Origin: Microbacterium sp. RURRCA19A
GTDB lineage: Bacteria; Actinomycetota; Actinomycetes; Actinomycetales; Microbacteriaceae
Assembly (NCBI RefSeq): GCF_900156455.1
Contig: NZ_FTNQ01000001.1
Span: 806,001 to 870,000 of the forward strand
Direction of reading: 5' to 3'
Length of the DNA stretch: 64,000 nucleotides
Shown: positions 1-9,144 of the stretch, piece after piece
How the letters are laid out: each line of letters begins with the position of its first letter
How positions within the stretch are numbered: the stretch's first letter is position 1
Translations under genes and position numbers: made by a program
The notes under the pieces: generated by a model
Databases searched by the model: none
Told to the model about the DNA's origin: nothing
The model's input: the letters and a program-made list of their open reading frames with translations, nothing else

Positions 1-246
1 AGCCAGCAGCGGGCCGTGCGCACCGCGATCGCGCGCCTGGACCGCGAGGGCATCATCGAGGAGGAGTCCGAGGGGCGCTACCGCATCGGGCCGCTCATCG
101 AGATCGTGCTGAGCGCCGAGGTGCTGCGCGATCTGCAGCGCTGGCTGGACGAGCAGACGGATGCCACGGACACCGAGGTCCCCGCGAACCCCGACCCCCC
201 GGCATCCGCTCCGTCCGAAATCTCCGAGGAGGATCTCCCCGCATGA
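1..246 (+). CDS. jetB: JetB/MksE-like subunit of Wadjet defence SMC complex (3' part)
   Basis: The gene is open at the left edge; 81 C-terminal codons are visible. The readable part has a winged-helix look (TAIARLDREGIIEE, then ESEGRYRIGPLIEIVLS) as in DUF4194 (JetB/MksE) proteins, followed by a Pro/Glu-rich tail. JetB is the kite-like subunit that bridges the JetA kleisin and the JetC ATPase in a complex that extrudes and cleaves circular plasmids. The stop codon overlaps the start of the next gene by 4 nt (ATGA), so the two are translationally coupled. The assignment rests mainly on this coupling to a JetC-like ATPase; jetA and probably jetD would lie left of the window. Confidence 0.72.
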   Translation, partial: SQQRAVRTAIARLDREGIIEEESEGRYRIGPLIEIVLSAEVLRDLQRWLDEQTDATDTEVPANPDPPASAPSEISEEDLPA

Positions 247-3200
247 CGATGCTCGAGACTCTCTTCGGCCTGATCCCGGCCGCGTCGCGCGGACAGCAGT
301 GGGTCGCCGAAGAACTGCAGCTGATCAACTGGGGCGGCTACGACGGCGAACACCGCGTGCGCTTCGCCCCCACCGCGACGCTCCTGTGCGGCGGATCGGG
401 GTCGGGCAAGTCGACGCTCATGGACGCCTACGTCGCGCTCATGATGCCGCACACGACCCCGTTCAACGGCGCCTCCAACGGCGCGGTCGTCGGCCGCCCG
501 CGCGGGCAGGAGCAGCGCAACATCCTCTCCTACGGCCGCGGCAAGCTCGACGAGTCGCGCACCGACGAGGGCACGAAGGTGCGTGTGCTGCGCGGCGACG
601 GCGTCGACACCTGGACCGCGATCGCGATGACCTGGGTCGACCACGACGGAGCCCGCTTCACCGCTGTGCGCGCGTGGTACATCCCCGCGGCCGCCCGCGT
701 GCTCGACGACGCCGTGAAGGTGCGCGGCACCATCCACGGCGCCTTCGACCTCCGCGGGCTCGAGCGCGCGGCATCCCAGCACCTCTCCGACTCCGCGGTC
801 CGGGCGACCGGGCTCGACACCCTCGCGACCGACCGGGAATTCTCCGCGCGTCTGCACGCCGTGCTGGGCATCGGTGCGGCCGGCGCCGGCACGAAGGCCA
901 TGAGCCTGCTCGCCCGTATCCAGGCCGGCCAGCAGATCACCACCGTCGACGATCTGTACAAGCGCATGGTGCTGGAGGAGCCCGAGACGCTCGCGACGGC
1001 CGAAGCCGTGGTGGCCCACTTCGACGGGCTCGAGAGCACCCGCACGCGCATGCTCGAAGCGCGCCAGCAGGTGCGGGCGCTGCAGCCGATCCGCACCATC
1101 AAGACCCGCATCGACGACGCCGCCGAACGCGTCCGGATCATCGACGCGATCGGGCGTTTCGCCGATCCCGCCTCGCGCGCGTCGCTGTGGCGGGCGCAGC
1201 GCCGCATCGACCTGCTCGGCGCCGTGGAAGACGAACTGCGCGAGCGCACCCACGCCACCGATGCCCTGGTGCGCGAACGCCAGGCGCTCGCCGACGCGGC
1301 CGAGGCCGAGCGCGACGGTCTCGGCGACGTGCTGCGCGCGGCCGGCGGCGACCGGCTGGACGCCGCCCAGCGCGAGCTCCGCGGGCTGGAACGCCGACGC
1401 GCGGGCATGCAGCGCGACCGCGACCGGTTCGACGCCGCGCTCGCGGTGCTCGGAACCGAGGTGTCGGGCGTGAAGCAGTTCGACGCGGTCGCCGACGACG
1501 CCCGCCGCACCCTCGCGGACACGGATGCCAAGACCGCCGTGCGCGACGCGTTCGTCGCTGCGAGCAGCAGGCACACGGCCCTGCGCCAGCAGCTCGCGAC
1601 CCTCGAAGCCGACCACCGACGCACCCAGACGCGCGACGACAACATCCCTCCGCGCCTGCACGAAGCACGGGAGGCCCTGGCGGAAGCGGCGGGTCTCAGC
1701 GCGGCCGAGCTGCCGTTCGTCGCCGAGCTCGTCGACGTCCGCACCGAGTACGAGCCGTGGCGTGGGGCGTTCACGCTCGCACTCGGCGGTTTCGCGACCA
1801 CTCTCCTCGTGGATGCCGCGCACCTGGCATCCTTCCGTGCCGCCATCGACGGCGTTCGGTTGTCGGAGCGTCTGCGCTTCGAGGGCGTGACGACGGGTCT
1901 CCCCGACCGCCCGGGCCTCGACCCGGCGACGCTCCCCGGCCGGCTGGACTACCGCCCCTCCCCCTTCACCGGGTGGCTGCAGGACCGCCTCGAGCAGCAG
2001 TTCGCGTTCGTGTGCGTCGACACCGCCCGCGAACTGTCGCAGCATCGTCTCGCGCTCACGATCGCGGGGCAGACGAGCCAGGGGTCCCGTGGCGCGCACG
2101 GCGGATCGGTGCGGCAGAGCATCCTCGGGTTCTCCAGCCGCGTGCGTATGACCGAGCTCGGCGAGGAGATCGCCGGCGTCCGCCGCGACCTCGACCGCGC
2201 GAAGGCCGCCGTCGACGAGGCGGCGACGGCCCTCGACGCGTTCGACGACCGCCGGAGCGCGTTCGAGAAGATCGCCGACCTCACCTGGGACCAGGTGGAC
2301 ACGGCATCCGTCGAGCGCGAGATCGAGCGCTGGAACGAGACGATCGCCGAGATCACCGCGGGCAACCCGCGCATCGCCGAACTGCAGGAGCAGATCTCGG
2401 GGACGCGGGCCCGGGCCGCGCGCCTGCGCGAGGAGATCGGCAGCGCCAAGGCGGAGCAGCAGCGTCTCGCCGCCCGCTGGGCAGAGGTGACCGACGAGGT
2501 GGATGCCGCCCACGTGCGGCTCGAGGATGCCGAGGACGCGGGGCTCTTCCTGACCGACGACGAGGCCGCGTACCTCGACGCGCTGTTCGTCGCGCCTGCC
2601 GACGGAGCGGCGTCACCGTCGCAGCGTCTCGCCCGCTTCGACGCCGCGCTGGAATCGGCATCCAAGCGGCTGCTCGAGGACCAGCGCGTCGCACAGGAGA
2701 CGTGGGGCGAGCAGCGCGAGAGCCTGCGCCGCACGCTCACGGCGTTCATCGACCGCTGGCCGAGCCCGAACCTGCTGGCCGACCCGGACGAATCGCTCGG
2801 CGACTTCGAGCGCATGCTCGGCGATCTCGAGGCCAGCGGACTGCACGAGCTGGAGGCCGAGTGGCGCGACAGCCTGCTGCGCCTCTCGGGCAACGACCTC
2901 ACGAACCTCGACGCGTCGCTCACGCGCGCCCTGCGCGAGATCCGCGACCGCATCGCGCCGATCAACGACATCATGCGCGACCTGCCGTTCTACGACGACG
3001 ACCACCGTCTGCAGATCGTGCCGCGCGAGAGCCAGTCCGAGGTGCGACGACGGTTCCGTCGCGAACTCCGCGACGTGCGCGCGGCGATCGACGCGGCCTC
3101 CGGCGATGAGGAACGCGAAGCCGTCTACGGACGGATGGCGCGGCTCATCGGGCGCATCCGTCCCACCGCCCCCGACTTCGCCGACCTCATCGACGTCCGC

Positions 3201-3590
3201 AACCACGTGCGGGTCAGCGCCGAGCGGTTCCGCGCCTCGACCGGCGAGCACGTCGCCCTGTACGACCACATCGGCGAGAAGTCGGGGGGCGAGTCGCAGG
3301 AGCTCATCGCGTTCATCGTCGGCGCCGCCCTGCGGTACCAGCTGGGGGATGCCGGCGCCGAGCGTCCGCGCTACGCCCCGGTGTTCCTCGACGAGGCGCT
3401 GATCAAGGCCGATGCGCACTTCACCAAGCGCGCGATCGGCGCGTGGCGCGGGCTCGGGTTCCAGCTGGTCATCGGCGCCCCGAACGACAAGTACAGCGCG
3501 ATCGAACCGCACGTCGACGTCGAGTACGACATCCTCAAGGACACCCGCGGCCGGTCGTGGGCGAAGGCGAAGGTGGCGCTGCCGGGCTGA
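243..3590 (+). CDS. jetC: JetC/MksB-like SMC ATPase (Wadjet plasmid defence)
   Basis: This is a 1115-residue SMC-type ATPase. Walker A is GGSGSGKST at residues 50-58. Long Arg/Glu/Ala-rich coiled-coil stretches flank a central hinge-like region. The C-terminal half-site has an SGGES signature at about 1014 and a Walker B VFLDEA at 1047-1052, followed by VIGAPNDKYSAIEPHVD. Length and motif order fit the JetC/MksB/MukB-like family, whose ATP hydrolysis drives DNA loop extrusion before the JetD TOPRIM nuclease cuts. The start overlaps jetB by 4 nt, with GAGGAGG just upstream. No jetD follows: the next gene is convergent and unrelated. Wadjet loci exist in which jetD leads the operon, so this does not prove loss. 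A chromosomal SMC role is unlikely given the jetB coupling. Confidence 0.85.
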   Translation: MTMLETLFGLIPAASRGQQWVAEELQLINWGGYDGEHRVRFAPTATLLCGGSGSGKSTLMDAYVALMMPHTTPFNGASNGAVVGRPRGQEQRNILSYGRGKLDESRTDEGTKVRVLRGDGVDTWTAIAMTWVDHDGARFTAVRAWYIPAAARVLDDAVKVRGTIHGAFDLRGLERAASQHLSDSAVRATGLDTLATDREFSARLHAVLGIGAAGAGTKAMSLLARIQAGQQITTVDDLYKRMVLEEPETLATAEAVVAHFDGLESTRTRMLEARQQVRALQPIRTIKTRIDDAAERVRIIDAIGRFADPASRASLWRAQRRIDLLGAVEDELRERTHATDALVRERQALADAAEAERDGLGDVLRAAGGDRLDAAQRELRGLERRRAGMQRDRDRFDAALAVLGTEVSGVKQFDAVADDARRTLADTDAKTAVRDAFVAASSRHTALRQQLATLEADHRRTQTRDDNIPPRLHEAREALAEAAGLSAAELPFVAELVDVRTEYEPWRGAFTLALGGFATTLLVDAAHLASFRAAIDGVRLSERLRFEGVTTGLPDRPGLDPATLPGRLDYRPSPFTGWLQDRLEQQFAFVCVDTARELSQHRLALTIAGQTSQGSRGAHGGSVRQSILGFSSRVRMTELGEEIAGVRRDLDRAKAAVDEAATALDAFDDRRSAFEKIADLTWDQVDTASVEREIERWNETIAEITAGNPRIAELQEQISGTRARAARLREEIGSAKAEQQRLAARWAEVTDEVDAAHVRLEDAEDAGLFLTDDEAAYLDALFVAPADGAASPSQRLARFDAALESASKRLLEDQRVAQETWGEQRESLRRTLTAFIDRWPSPNLLADPDESLGDFERMLGDLEASGLHELEAEWRDSLLRLSGNDLTNLDASLTRALREIRDRIAPINDIMRDLPFYDDDHRLQIVPRESQSEVRRRFRRELRDVRAAIDAASGDEEREAVYGRMARLIGRIRPTAPDFADLIDVRNHVRVSAERFRASTGEHVALYDHIGEKSGGESQELIAFIVGAALRYQLGDAGAERPRYAPVFLDEALIKADAHFTKRAIGAWRGLGFQLVIGAPNDKYSAIEPHVDVEYDILKDTRGRSWAKAKVALPG

Positions 3591-3643
3591 GGCCGCCGCC
3601 GAGCGAGGTGCCGGGCGGAGAAGCGCAGCCCCGCGCGACCTCG

Positions 3644-4288
3644 TCAGAGCGTCACGAGCGCGGCGAACGAGAGCACGAGGGCGACACCGAGCGCGGCCAC
3701 CCACGCGAGGGACGCCGAGAAGTACCAGGTCTGCCGCTCCTGCCACCGCGCGCGGGACGGGTGCCCCGGTCCGAGCCGCTTCAGGGCGCGGTGCGTCACG
3801 ATGAGCGCCGGCGCCGCGAGCAGCAGGATCAGCAGGACGCCGGCCAGCTGGAGCAGCAGGCCATCCTCGCGCCGCCCGATCGACACGGCCTGCCAGGCCA
3901 TCGTCGCGGTGGCGATGACGTCGCGCGGGCCGGCGACCCCGATGATCGCGATCGCCCCGACGATGAGCACGCCGATGCGCAGCGCCGCGTCGCCGGGCGT
4001 CGGCTTCGGGGCCGGCTCCCCGTGATCGCGGCGCCAGAGCTCGCGACGGACGCGGTGCAGGACCACCGGCCAGAGCACCAGGCCGGCGAACCCGGCGAGG
4101 AGCCACCGGAGCACCTGATCCGGGTCGACGGCGATCCCCGCCGCGTCGAGCAGAAGGATGCCGCCGATCCAGACGCCGAGGAAGAGGGGCACCCCCACTC
4201 CGACAGCGAGGATCGCGATCACCGCACGCGACCCGCGGGAGAGTCCGCGCGGAGCCCGTACGACCGGAGCGGGCGACGCGGGATCCAT
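3644..4288 (-). CDS. Multi-pass membrane protein of unknown function
   Basis: About 214 residues with roughly five hydrophobic segments: VIAILAVGVGVPLFLGVW, a second around LLAGFAGLVLWPVVL, then IGVLIVGAIAIIGVA, a segment in LLLQLAGVLLILLLAAPALIV, and a last one near the C-terminus. The loops between them are basic. No catalytic motif or named domain is recognised. The ATG at 4288 (MDPASPAP) is preferred to an in-frame ATG at 4315, because TAGAGT lies 7 nt upstream, matching the leaderless pattern seen across the window, and no ribosome site precedes either. It converges on jetC with only about 50 nt between the stops and is not an obvious part of the defence operon. Confidence 0.7.
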   Translation of the reverse strand: MDPASPAPVVRAPRGLSRGSRAVIAILAVGVGVPLFLGVWIGGILLLDAAGIAVDPDQVLRWLLAGFAGLVLWPVVLHRVRRELWRRDHGEPAPKPTPGDAALRIGVLIVGAIAIIGVAGPRDVIATATMAWQAVSIGRREDGLLLQLAGVLLILLLAAPALIVTHRALKRLGPGHPSRARWQERQTWYFSASLAWVAALGVALVLSFAALVTL

Positions 4289-4339
4289 GCGCAGCACTCT
4301 ACCGACGGGCCGCATTCGGCTCCGTGTGCGCTCGAGCGT

Positions 4340-4645
4340 TCACACCGCGACGAGGACGCGATCCGCCTCCACGCCCGGCTCGAACGGGATCCCGAGAACG
4401 TCACGGATCCTCCGCGCGCCCAGCGTCGGCTCGGCCATGACACGCGCCGCGAGCGAACGTACCAGAACGACCACCCCGAAGGAGCGGACCGGGGCGCCGG
4501 GGTCGATGGCCTCCAGCAGGTCGCGGAGCTGCGCGTCGTGACACCGGCGGTCCTCGGCGCCGATCCACTCGAGGAGCGCCACGAGCGTCCAATCAAGATC
4601 GATTGGACTTGGGATAGAAAGATTTGAGGGCGATTCTCGGATCAT
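4340..4645 (-). CDS. Small hypothetical protein
   Basis: An open frame of 101 residues (MIRESPSNLSIPSP to VEADRVLVAV). It has a balanced composition unlike the Arg/Ser-rich antisense frames around it, and the run LVALLEWIGAEDRRCHDAQL looks like an amphipathic helix. I recognise no family. The start lies in a locally AT-richer stretch (about 4600-4680) that may hold its promoter, but I see no clear ribosome binding site. It is oriented like the membrane protein downstream and could share its transcript. Moderate doubt remains whether it is translated. Confidence 0.42.
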   Translation of the reverse strand: MIRESPSNLSIPSPIDLDWTLVALLEWIGAEDRRCHDAQLRDLLEAIDPGAPVRSFGVVVLVRSLAARVMAEPTLGARRIRDVLGIPFEPGVEADRVLVAV

Positions 4646-4724
4646 TGGACCAGAATTGCTTAGCAGCCACGGTTTTGAAAGGTGCCACCCGACAGCCCGT
4701 GGCATTCGCGGACGTTGCGCAACC

Positions 4725-4788
4725 TCAGCGATCCACCCCACATCAGCGGCATCCGCGCCCCGCCGACCGACATCGCGCGAATCGCTGA
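4725..4788. repeat. Intergenic inverted-repeat element, copy 1
   Basis: TCAGCGAT at 4725-4732 and its exact reverse complement ATCGCTGA at 4781-4788 bracket about 48 bp. Two related copies, with the same left arm and an imperfect right arm, lie at 36520 and 36617. All three are intergenic. The rest of the gap to the antiporter start at 4929 holds only its probable promoter. Confidence 0.5.
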
Positions 4789-4928
4789 CGCTGCGCGGCA
4801 CGCGCGTGGCCCGCCGCCGGGGTGACCACCGCCCACCCGGCTCGGATCGCCCGGAGCGAACGCGGCCTCGGGAATGCCCGCAGCCTTCTCTACGCTGTGT
4901 GCTGAGGGCGCGGGAAAGGCGGCAGGGG

Positions 4929-6674
4929 ATGCAAGGACTCGAGGTCACGGTTCTGCTCGGTCTCGCGATGCTCGTCGGGACGGTGCTGGCCCCGCGACTC
5001 CGCGTGGCGACCCCGCTCGTGCTGCTCGTGATCGGCCTGGCCCTGGGCTTCGTCCCGGAGCTGCGGCAGATCGAACTGCCGCCCGAGACGGTGCTGCTGC
5101 TGTTCCTCCCGGTCCTGCTGTTCCGCGAGGCGTGGACCACGTCGGTACGGTCGGTGCGGCGTTCGCTGCGCTACATCATCCCGATGAGCACGCTGCTGGT
5201 CGTGGCATCCGCGTTCGCCGTGGCCGGAGTCGCGACGTGGATGGGCGTGCCGTGGGAGGCCGCGCTGGTGCTCGGCGCGGCGGTCGCTCCCCCGGACGCC
5301 ACCGCCGTCGCTGCGCTCGGACGGCTCCTCCCCGAACGCACGTTCATGAAGTTGAAGGCCGAGAGCCTCACCAACGACGGCACCGCCCTCGTGCTGTACT
5401 CGATCGCGGTGTCGCTCCTCATCGGCGACCAGGTGACGCCGTGGCAGATCACCGGGATGGTGGTGCTGTCGTACGTCGGTGGCGCCGCCGCCGGCGTGGC
5501 GGTCGCCGCGCTGGCGTACCTGGCGCTCCGCCGCATGGAGTCGACCCTCACGATCAACCTGACCCTCGCCCTCGTCCCGTTCGTGGCGTTCCTGGTGGCG
5601 GAGGTCGCCCACGCCTCGGGCGTCCTCGCCGTGGTGTTCGCGGGGCTCATCGTCGCGTGGATCGCGCCACGCATCACGACGGCCATGTCGCGAAGGGCCG
5701 CGGATGCCACCTGGCCCTTCGGCGTCTACCTGCTCAACGGCGCGCTGTTCGTGCTCATCGGACTCGAGATCCAGCTGGTGCTGCATGAGATCTCCCCGTC
5801 CGAGATCGGCATCCTGTTGCTCATCACGGTCGCGGCGTGGATCGTCCTCGCGGTCGTGCGGTACCTGTTCCAGTGGTTCTTCTCCCCGTTCTCGCGCCCG
5901 GGCACGACCTCGTCGCGCTCGCTGCGACATCGCTCCCGGGTGGTCAGCACCGTCGCCGGGTTCCGCGGGGCGGTGTCGCTCGCGATCGCCCTGTCGGTTC
6001 CGCTCACCACGGCCGACGGCTCCCCCGTCGCCGGACGCGACGCGGTGGTCTTCGTCACCGCCGGCGTCATCGTTCTGACCCTCCTCGTGCAGGGACCTCT
6101 GCTGCCGGCCGTCATCCGGTGGGCGAAGCTCCCGACCGACGACGCCGCGGTGGAGGAATTCGAACTCGCGCAGCGGGCGATCTCGGGGGCGGCCCTCCTC
6201 GCGCTCGACGACCTCGCGGCCGAGCACGGCATCAGCGCGGTGGTGAAGGACAGGGCCCGCCAGGAGGGCTACGAGCGCCTCGAACTCGCGAACGCCCGGG
6301 CCGTGGCACGCCAGCGCGCTGCCGAGGAGCGCGATCGCGCCGACGACGACGAGATGGATGCCGGCGACGACGACGCCGCATCCCGCATGGGTCCGATCCC
6401 GCCCGGGTCCGACGCCGAGGACGACGGTCGCAGGCCCGCCGGGCAGTTGGAGATGATCGCCGTGAGCGACGACGTCGATCTCACGCAGCGGTCCCCGATC
6501 CTGCGCCACAAGGAGGCGACGCGCCTGCGGTTGGCGATCCTCGACCGCAAGCGCGAGGTGCTGCTCCGTCTGCGCCGTGAGGGCACCATCGACGACCTCG
6601 TCGCCCGGCGGATCCTCGCCGACCTCGACATCGAGGAGATCCGCGCGCGCGGCATGGAACGCGCGGTCGACTGA
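4929..6674 (+). CDS. Na+/H+ antiporter, CPA1 family
   Basis: A 581-residue cation/proton antiporter that exchanges Na+ (or K+) for H+ across the cytoplasmic membrane. About twelve membrane segments span residues 1 to roughly 400. The family's ion-binding features are visible: APPDATAVAALGR near residue 120 (Asp123) and the ND pair at 149-150 in LTNDGTALVL. A hydrophilic, Asp/Glu/Arg-rich tail of about 160 residues follows, as in bacterial NhaP-like and YjcE-like members. The start chosen has GGCAGGGG just ahead and begins the first hydrophobic helix; the frame stays open further upstream but lacks any start signal. It stands alone, with the next gene about 150 bp downstream. Confidence 0.88.
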   Translation: MQGLEVTVLLGLAMLVGTVLAPRLRVATPLVLLVIGLALGFVPELRQIELPPETVLLLFLPVLLFREAWTTSVRSVRRSLRYIIPMSTLLVVASAFAVAGVATWMGVPWEAALVLGAAVAPPDATAVAALGRLLPERTFMKLKAESLTNDGTALVLYSIAVSLLIGDQVTPWQITGMVVLSYVGGAAAGVAVAALAYLALRRMESTLTINLTLALVPFVAFLVAEVAHASGVLAVVFAGLIVAWIAPRITTAMSRRAADATWPFGVYLLNGALFVLIGLEIQLVLHEISPSEIGILLLITVAAWIVLAVVRYLFQWFFSPFSRPGTTSSRSLRHRSRVVSTVAGFRGAVSLAIALSVPLTTADGSPVAGRDAVVFVTAGVIVLTLLVQGPLLPAVIRWAKLPTDDAAVEEFELAQRAISGAALLALDDLAAEHGISAVVKDRARQEGYERLELANARAVARQRAAEERDRADDDEMDAGDDDAASRMGPIPPGSDAEDDGRRPAGQLEMIAVSDDVDLTQRSPILRHKEATRLRLAILDRKREVLLRLRREGTIDDLVARRILADLDIEEIRARGMERAVD

Positions 6675-6822
6675 GGCCGCACGGTCGCGGGGGCACCGCC
6701 GTGTGCCGCCGCGTGCCGGAGGGAATGCGGGAAAAGCCCGCCATCCGGCGGCGGCGTCCGGTGATCCCCGGACCGAGAATCGAGAAGAACGCACCGTCGC
6801 GTTCCCGACGAAGGAGTCACCG

Positions 6823-7797
6823 ATGACCACACTCGACCCGTCGATCCGGCCGCCCTTCGACCCCGAGCTCGCCCCGATGCTCGAGGTCCTCAGCGCGATG
6901 ATGCCGCCCACGCTCACCGCCGAGATGATCCCGGCCCTGCGGGCCGGAGGCCTCCCCGGGATGCCGACCATCGCGGAGCAACTGGCCGAAGCCGGGTTGG
7001 AATCCCGCGACGTCACGATCCCCGGCTACGAGGAAGCCGACATCGTCGTCTCGATCGTGCAGGCCGTCGGGCGGACGGGGCGCGGACCCGGCATCTTCCA
7101 CACCCACGGCGGCGGCATGATCATCGGCGACCGGTTCACCGGCGCGCTCGGCTTCGCCGAGTGGCTGCACCGGTACAACGCCGTCATGGTGACCGTCGAG
7201 TACCGCCTGGCACCGGAGTTCCCCGACCCCTACCCGGTCGAGGACTGCTACGCCGCGCTGCGATGGACGGCCGCGCACGCCGACGACCTCGGCATCGAAG
7301 CCGATCGTCTGATCATCGGGGGCGCGAGCGCCGGCGGAGGCCTGGCCGCGGGCGTCTCGCTGCTCGCCCGTGATCGCGGCGGCCCTCATCTCGCCGCTCA
7401 ACTCCTGCAGTGCCCGATGCTGGACGACCGCGACGCGACGCACTCCACTCACCAGATCGACGGGCTGGGCGTATGGGACCGCGGCAGCAACGTGCTGGGC
7501 TGGACGTCCCTCCTCGGCGAGCGGAAAGGCACCGACGACGTGTCGATCTACGCCGCACCGGCGCGCGCGACCGACCTGTCGAACCTTCCTCCCGCGTTCA
7601 TCGACTGCGGCACGGCCGAGGTCTTCCGAGACGAAGACGTCGCGTACGCCTCCGCCATCTGGGCCGCCGGCGGGGTCGCCGAACTGCACGTCTGGCCCGG
7701 CGGTTTCCACGCGTTCGACGGCCTCGCGCCGCAGGCGACGCTGTCCCAGGATGCGGTCGAGGCCCGCAATCGGTGGATCCGGCGCATCTGGGGCTGA
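6823..7797 (+). CDS. Alpha/beta hydrolase, hormone-sensitive-lipase-like esterase
   Basis: A 324-residue esterase/lipase of the HSL (alpha/beta hydrolase fold-3) family, probably cytoplasmic because there is no signal peptide. The oxyanion-hole motif HGGG is at residues 95-98, the nucleophile elbow GASAGG has Ser169, and the C-terminal WPGGFHAFDG supplies the catalytic His. An acidic member is expected near FIDCGTAEVFRDE. Start: AAGGAG lies 7 nt before the ATG at 6823, whereas the long in-frame extension upstream is Arg-rich noncoding sequence. These enzymes act on short-chain or bulky esters; the substrate cannot be told from the sequence. Confidence 0.88.
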   Translation: MTTLDPSIRPPFDPELAPMLEVLSAMMPPTLTAEMIPALRAGGLPGMPTIAEQLAEAGLESRDVTIPGYEEADIVVSIVQAVGRTGRGPGIFHTHGGGMIIGDRFTGALGFAEWLHRYNAVMVTVEYRLAPEFPDPYPVEDCYAALRWTAAHADDLGIEADRLIIGGASAGGGLAAGVSLLARDRGGPHLAAQLLQCPMLDDRDATHSTHQIDGLGVWDRGSNVLGWTSLLGERKGTDDVSIYAAPARATDLSNLPPAFIDCGTAEVFRDEDVAYASAIWAAGGVAELHVWPGGFHAFDGLAPQATLSQDAVEARNRWIRRIWG

Positions 7798-7823
7798 CCG
7801 CCATCGCGACGTAAGGTGAGCGC

Positions 7824-8771
7824 ATGCGGGAACTGCTCGGGCGACTGACGGTCCTCGACCCTGCGGCGAGCGAGTCGGTGAAGATCATCGACTACTTCGA
7901 CTCGCTCGTCGCCGGTGGCTGCGGGGCCGAGGCGATCGTGCGGGGGGCGGCGATCCTCGGGCAGACGACCGCGGCGGCACGGGTGCGCGGAAAGGTGGTC
8001 CGGGTCGACGCGGACGGTCGACGTGTCTCCGAGGCCGACGCGCCCGACGAGCCCTTGGCCGCCGCGGGCGTGTGGTTCGAGCGTGCGGACGATCCCACGA
8101 TCAACGACGCGATGATCCTCGATCGCGCCCGGTTGGCCCTGGCCATCATCGAGACGCGCAGCCTCCCCACCACCAGTGCGGTGGACCGCGTCATCGATCC
8201 GGATGCCTCGTGGGTGGATCGGCAGGGAGCCGCTCAGCGCCTCAAGCTCACGGTTCCGGTGCGGGTGATCGCCGCTCCGCCGCCCGGGCCGCCGTCCTTC
8301 GCCGGCCCGGCCACGGTGCTCGCGACCGGGCAGGGAGCGGTGTGGGTGGGCCTCGGGGACGCGATGCCGACGCACGGCCCCGCCGGGGTGAGCACGGCCG
8401 CGGGCCTCGAGGACGTGCCGCGCGCCGCCGCCGACGCGCTCCTCGCCCTGCGCCTGACCGACGAACGGCATCCCCTGGTCGACACCGACGATCTCGGGGC
8501 GCTCATCCTGGTGGCTCGCGCGCACGAGCGGGATTCCCCGCCGCATCCGGACGTCGAGAGGCTCGCGACACTCGACGCGCGCACCCTCGACGCACTCGAC
8601 GTCGTCGTGGACAGCGAGAGCATCCGCGCCGCCGCGACCGTCCTCGCGCTGCACCACAGCACGTTGCAGTCCCGTCACGACGCGTGGACGCGCACGCTCG
8701 GGTACGACCCGCTGTCCCCGCGGGGCCGCGCCCGCTACCTCACCGCGCGCCTGCTCCTGCGCCTCCGGTGA
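7824..8771 (+). CDS. PucR-like helix-turn-helix regulator
   Basis: A 315-residue protein whose last 60 residues (about 255-315, with IRAAATVLALHHSTLQSR followed by LGYDPLSPRGRARYL) resemble the C-terminal HTH_30 domain of PucR/CdaR regulators. There, alternating short helices with a His/Ser-rich recognition helix bind DNA. The N-terminal 250 residues probably form the sensory part but match no domain I can name. The start is leaderless: TAAGGT, six bases, then ATG. It follows the HSL esterase by 26 bp but has its own promoter box. Targets are unknown; the esterase is the nearest candidate. Confidence 0.65.
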   Translation: MRELLGRLTVLDPAASESVKIIDYFDSLVAGGCGAEAIVRGAAILGQTTAAARVRGKVVRVDADGRRVSEADAPDEPLAAAGVWFERADDPTINDAMILDRARLALAIIETRSLPTTSAVDRVIDPDASWVDRQGAAQRLKLTVPVRVIAAPPPGPPSFAGPATVLATGQGAVWVGLGDAMPTHGPAGVSTAAGLEDVPRAAADALLALRLTDERHPLVDTDDLGALILVARAHERDSPPHPDVERLATLDARTLDALDVVVDSESIRAAATVLALHHSTLQSRHDAWTRTLGYDPLSPRGRARYLTARLLLRLR

Positions 8772-8856
8772 GGAGCCCGCGGCGCCGGCCGAGCTCGGCG
8801 GAACCGTGGCACCGGCGTCCGGGCCCGACGGCACCTTCCGACCCTAAACTGACGCC

Positions 8857-9084
8857 ATGAGCGAGCCCACCCCGGAACAGCTGGACGCCTCCGACAAGGT
8901 CGAGAAGCGCACGATCGGCGGAGAGATCCGCTACTACCTCAAGGACATCAAGGCGCACTGGCCGGCCGTCGTCGAGCAGCATCCGGATGCGGCCGGACAC
9001 GAGGCCTGGTGGACGGCCGACGGCAAGTTCCACGCGACGCACGCGCAGCTGCGACGAGACGCCATGATCGGCGGCATCGTCTGA
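8857..9084 (+). CDS. Small acidic/aromatic hypothetical protein (75 aa)
   Basis: A 75-residue soluble protein with charged N-terminal and Trp/His-rich C-terminal parts (IRYYLKDIKAH, HEAWWTADGKFHATHAQLRR). No family is recognised. Evidence that it is real: TAAACT sits six bases before the ATG, as in other leaderless genes here, and codon third positions are GC-rich throughout. It stands alone, facing the convergent response-regulator gene. Confidence 0.6.
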   Translation: MSEPTPEQLDASDKVEKRTIGGEIRYYLKDIKAHWPAVVEQHPDAAGHEAWWTADGKFHATHAQLRRDAMIGGIV

Positions 9085-9144
9085 CGGCGGCTCGCGACGG
9101 TCGCGGGAACGCCGAGTCCGGCGTCGGCACACCGGCCCGACCGC

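Noticed and set aside
78-2513. Long minus-strand open frame (811 codons) across jetC
   Set aside because: It is antisense to a well-supported SMC ATPase, is Arg/Gly/Ala-rich without motifs, and reflects high GC third positions. The plus-strand frame 161-3109 is rejected for the same reason.
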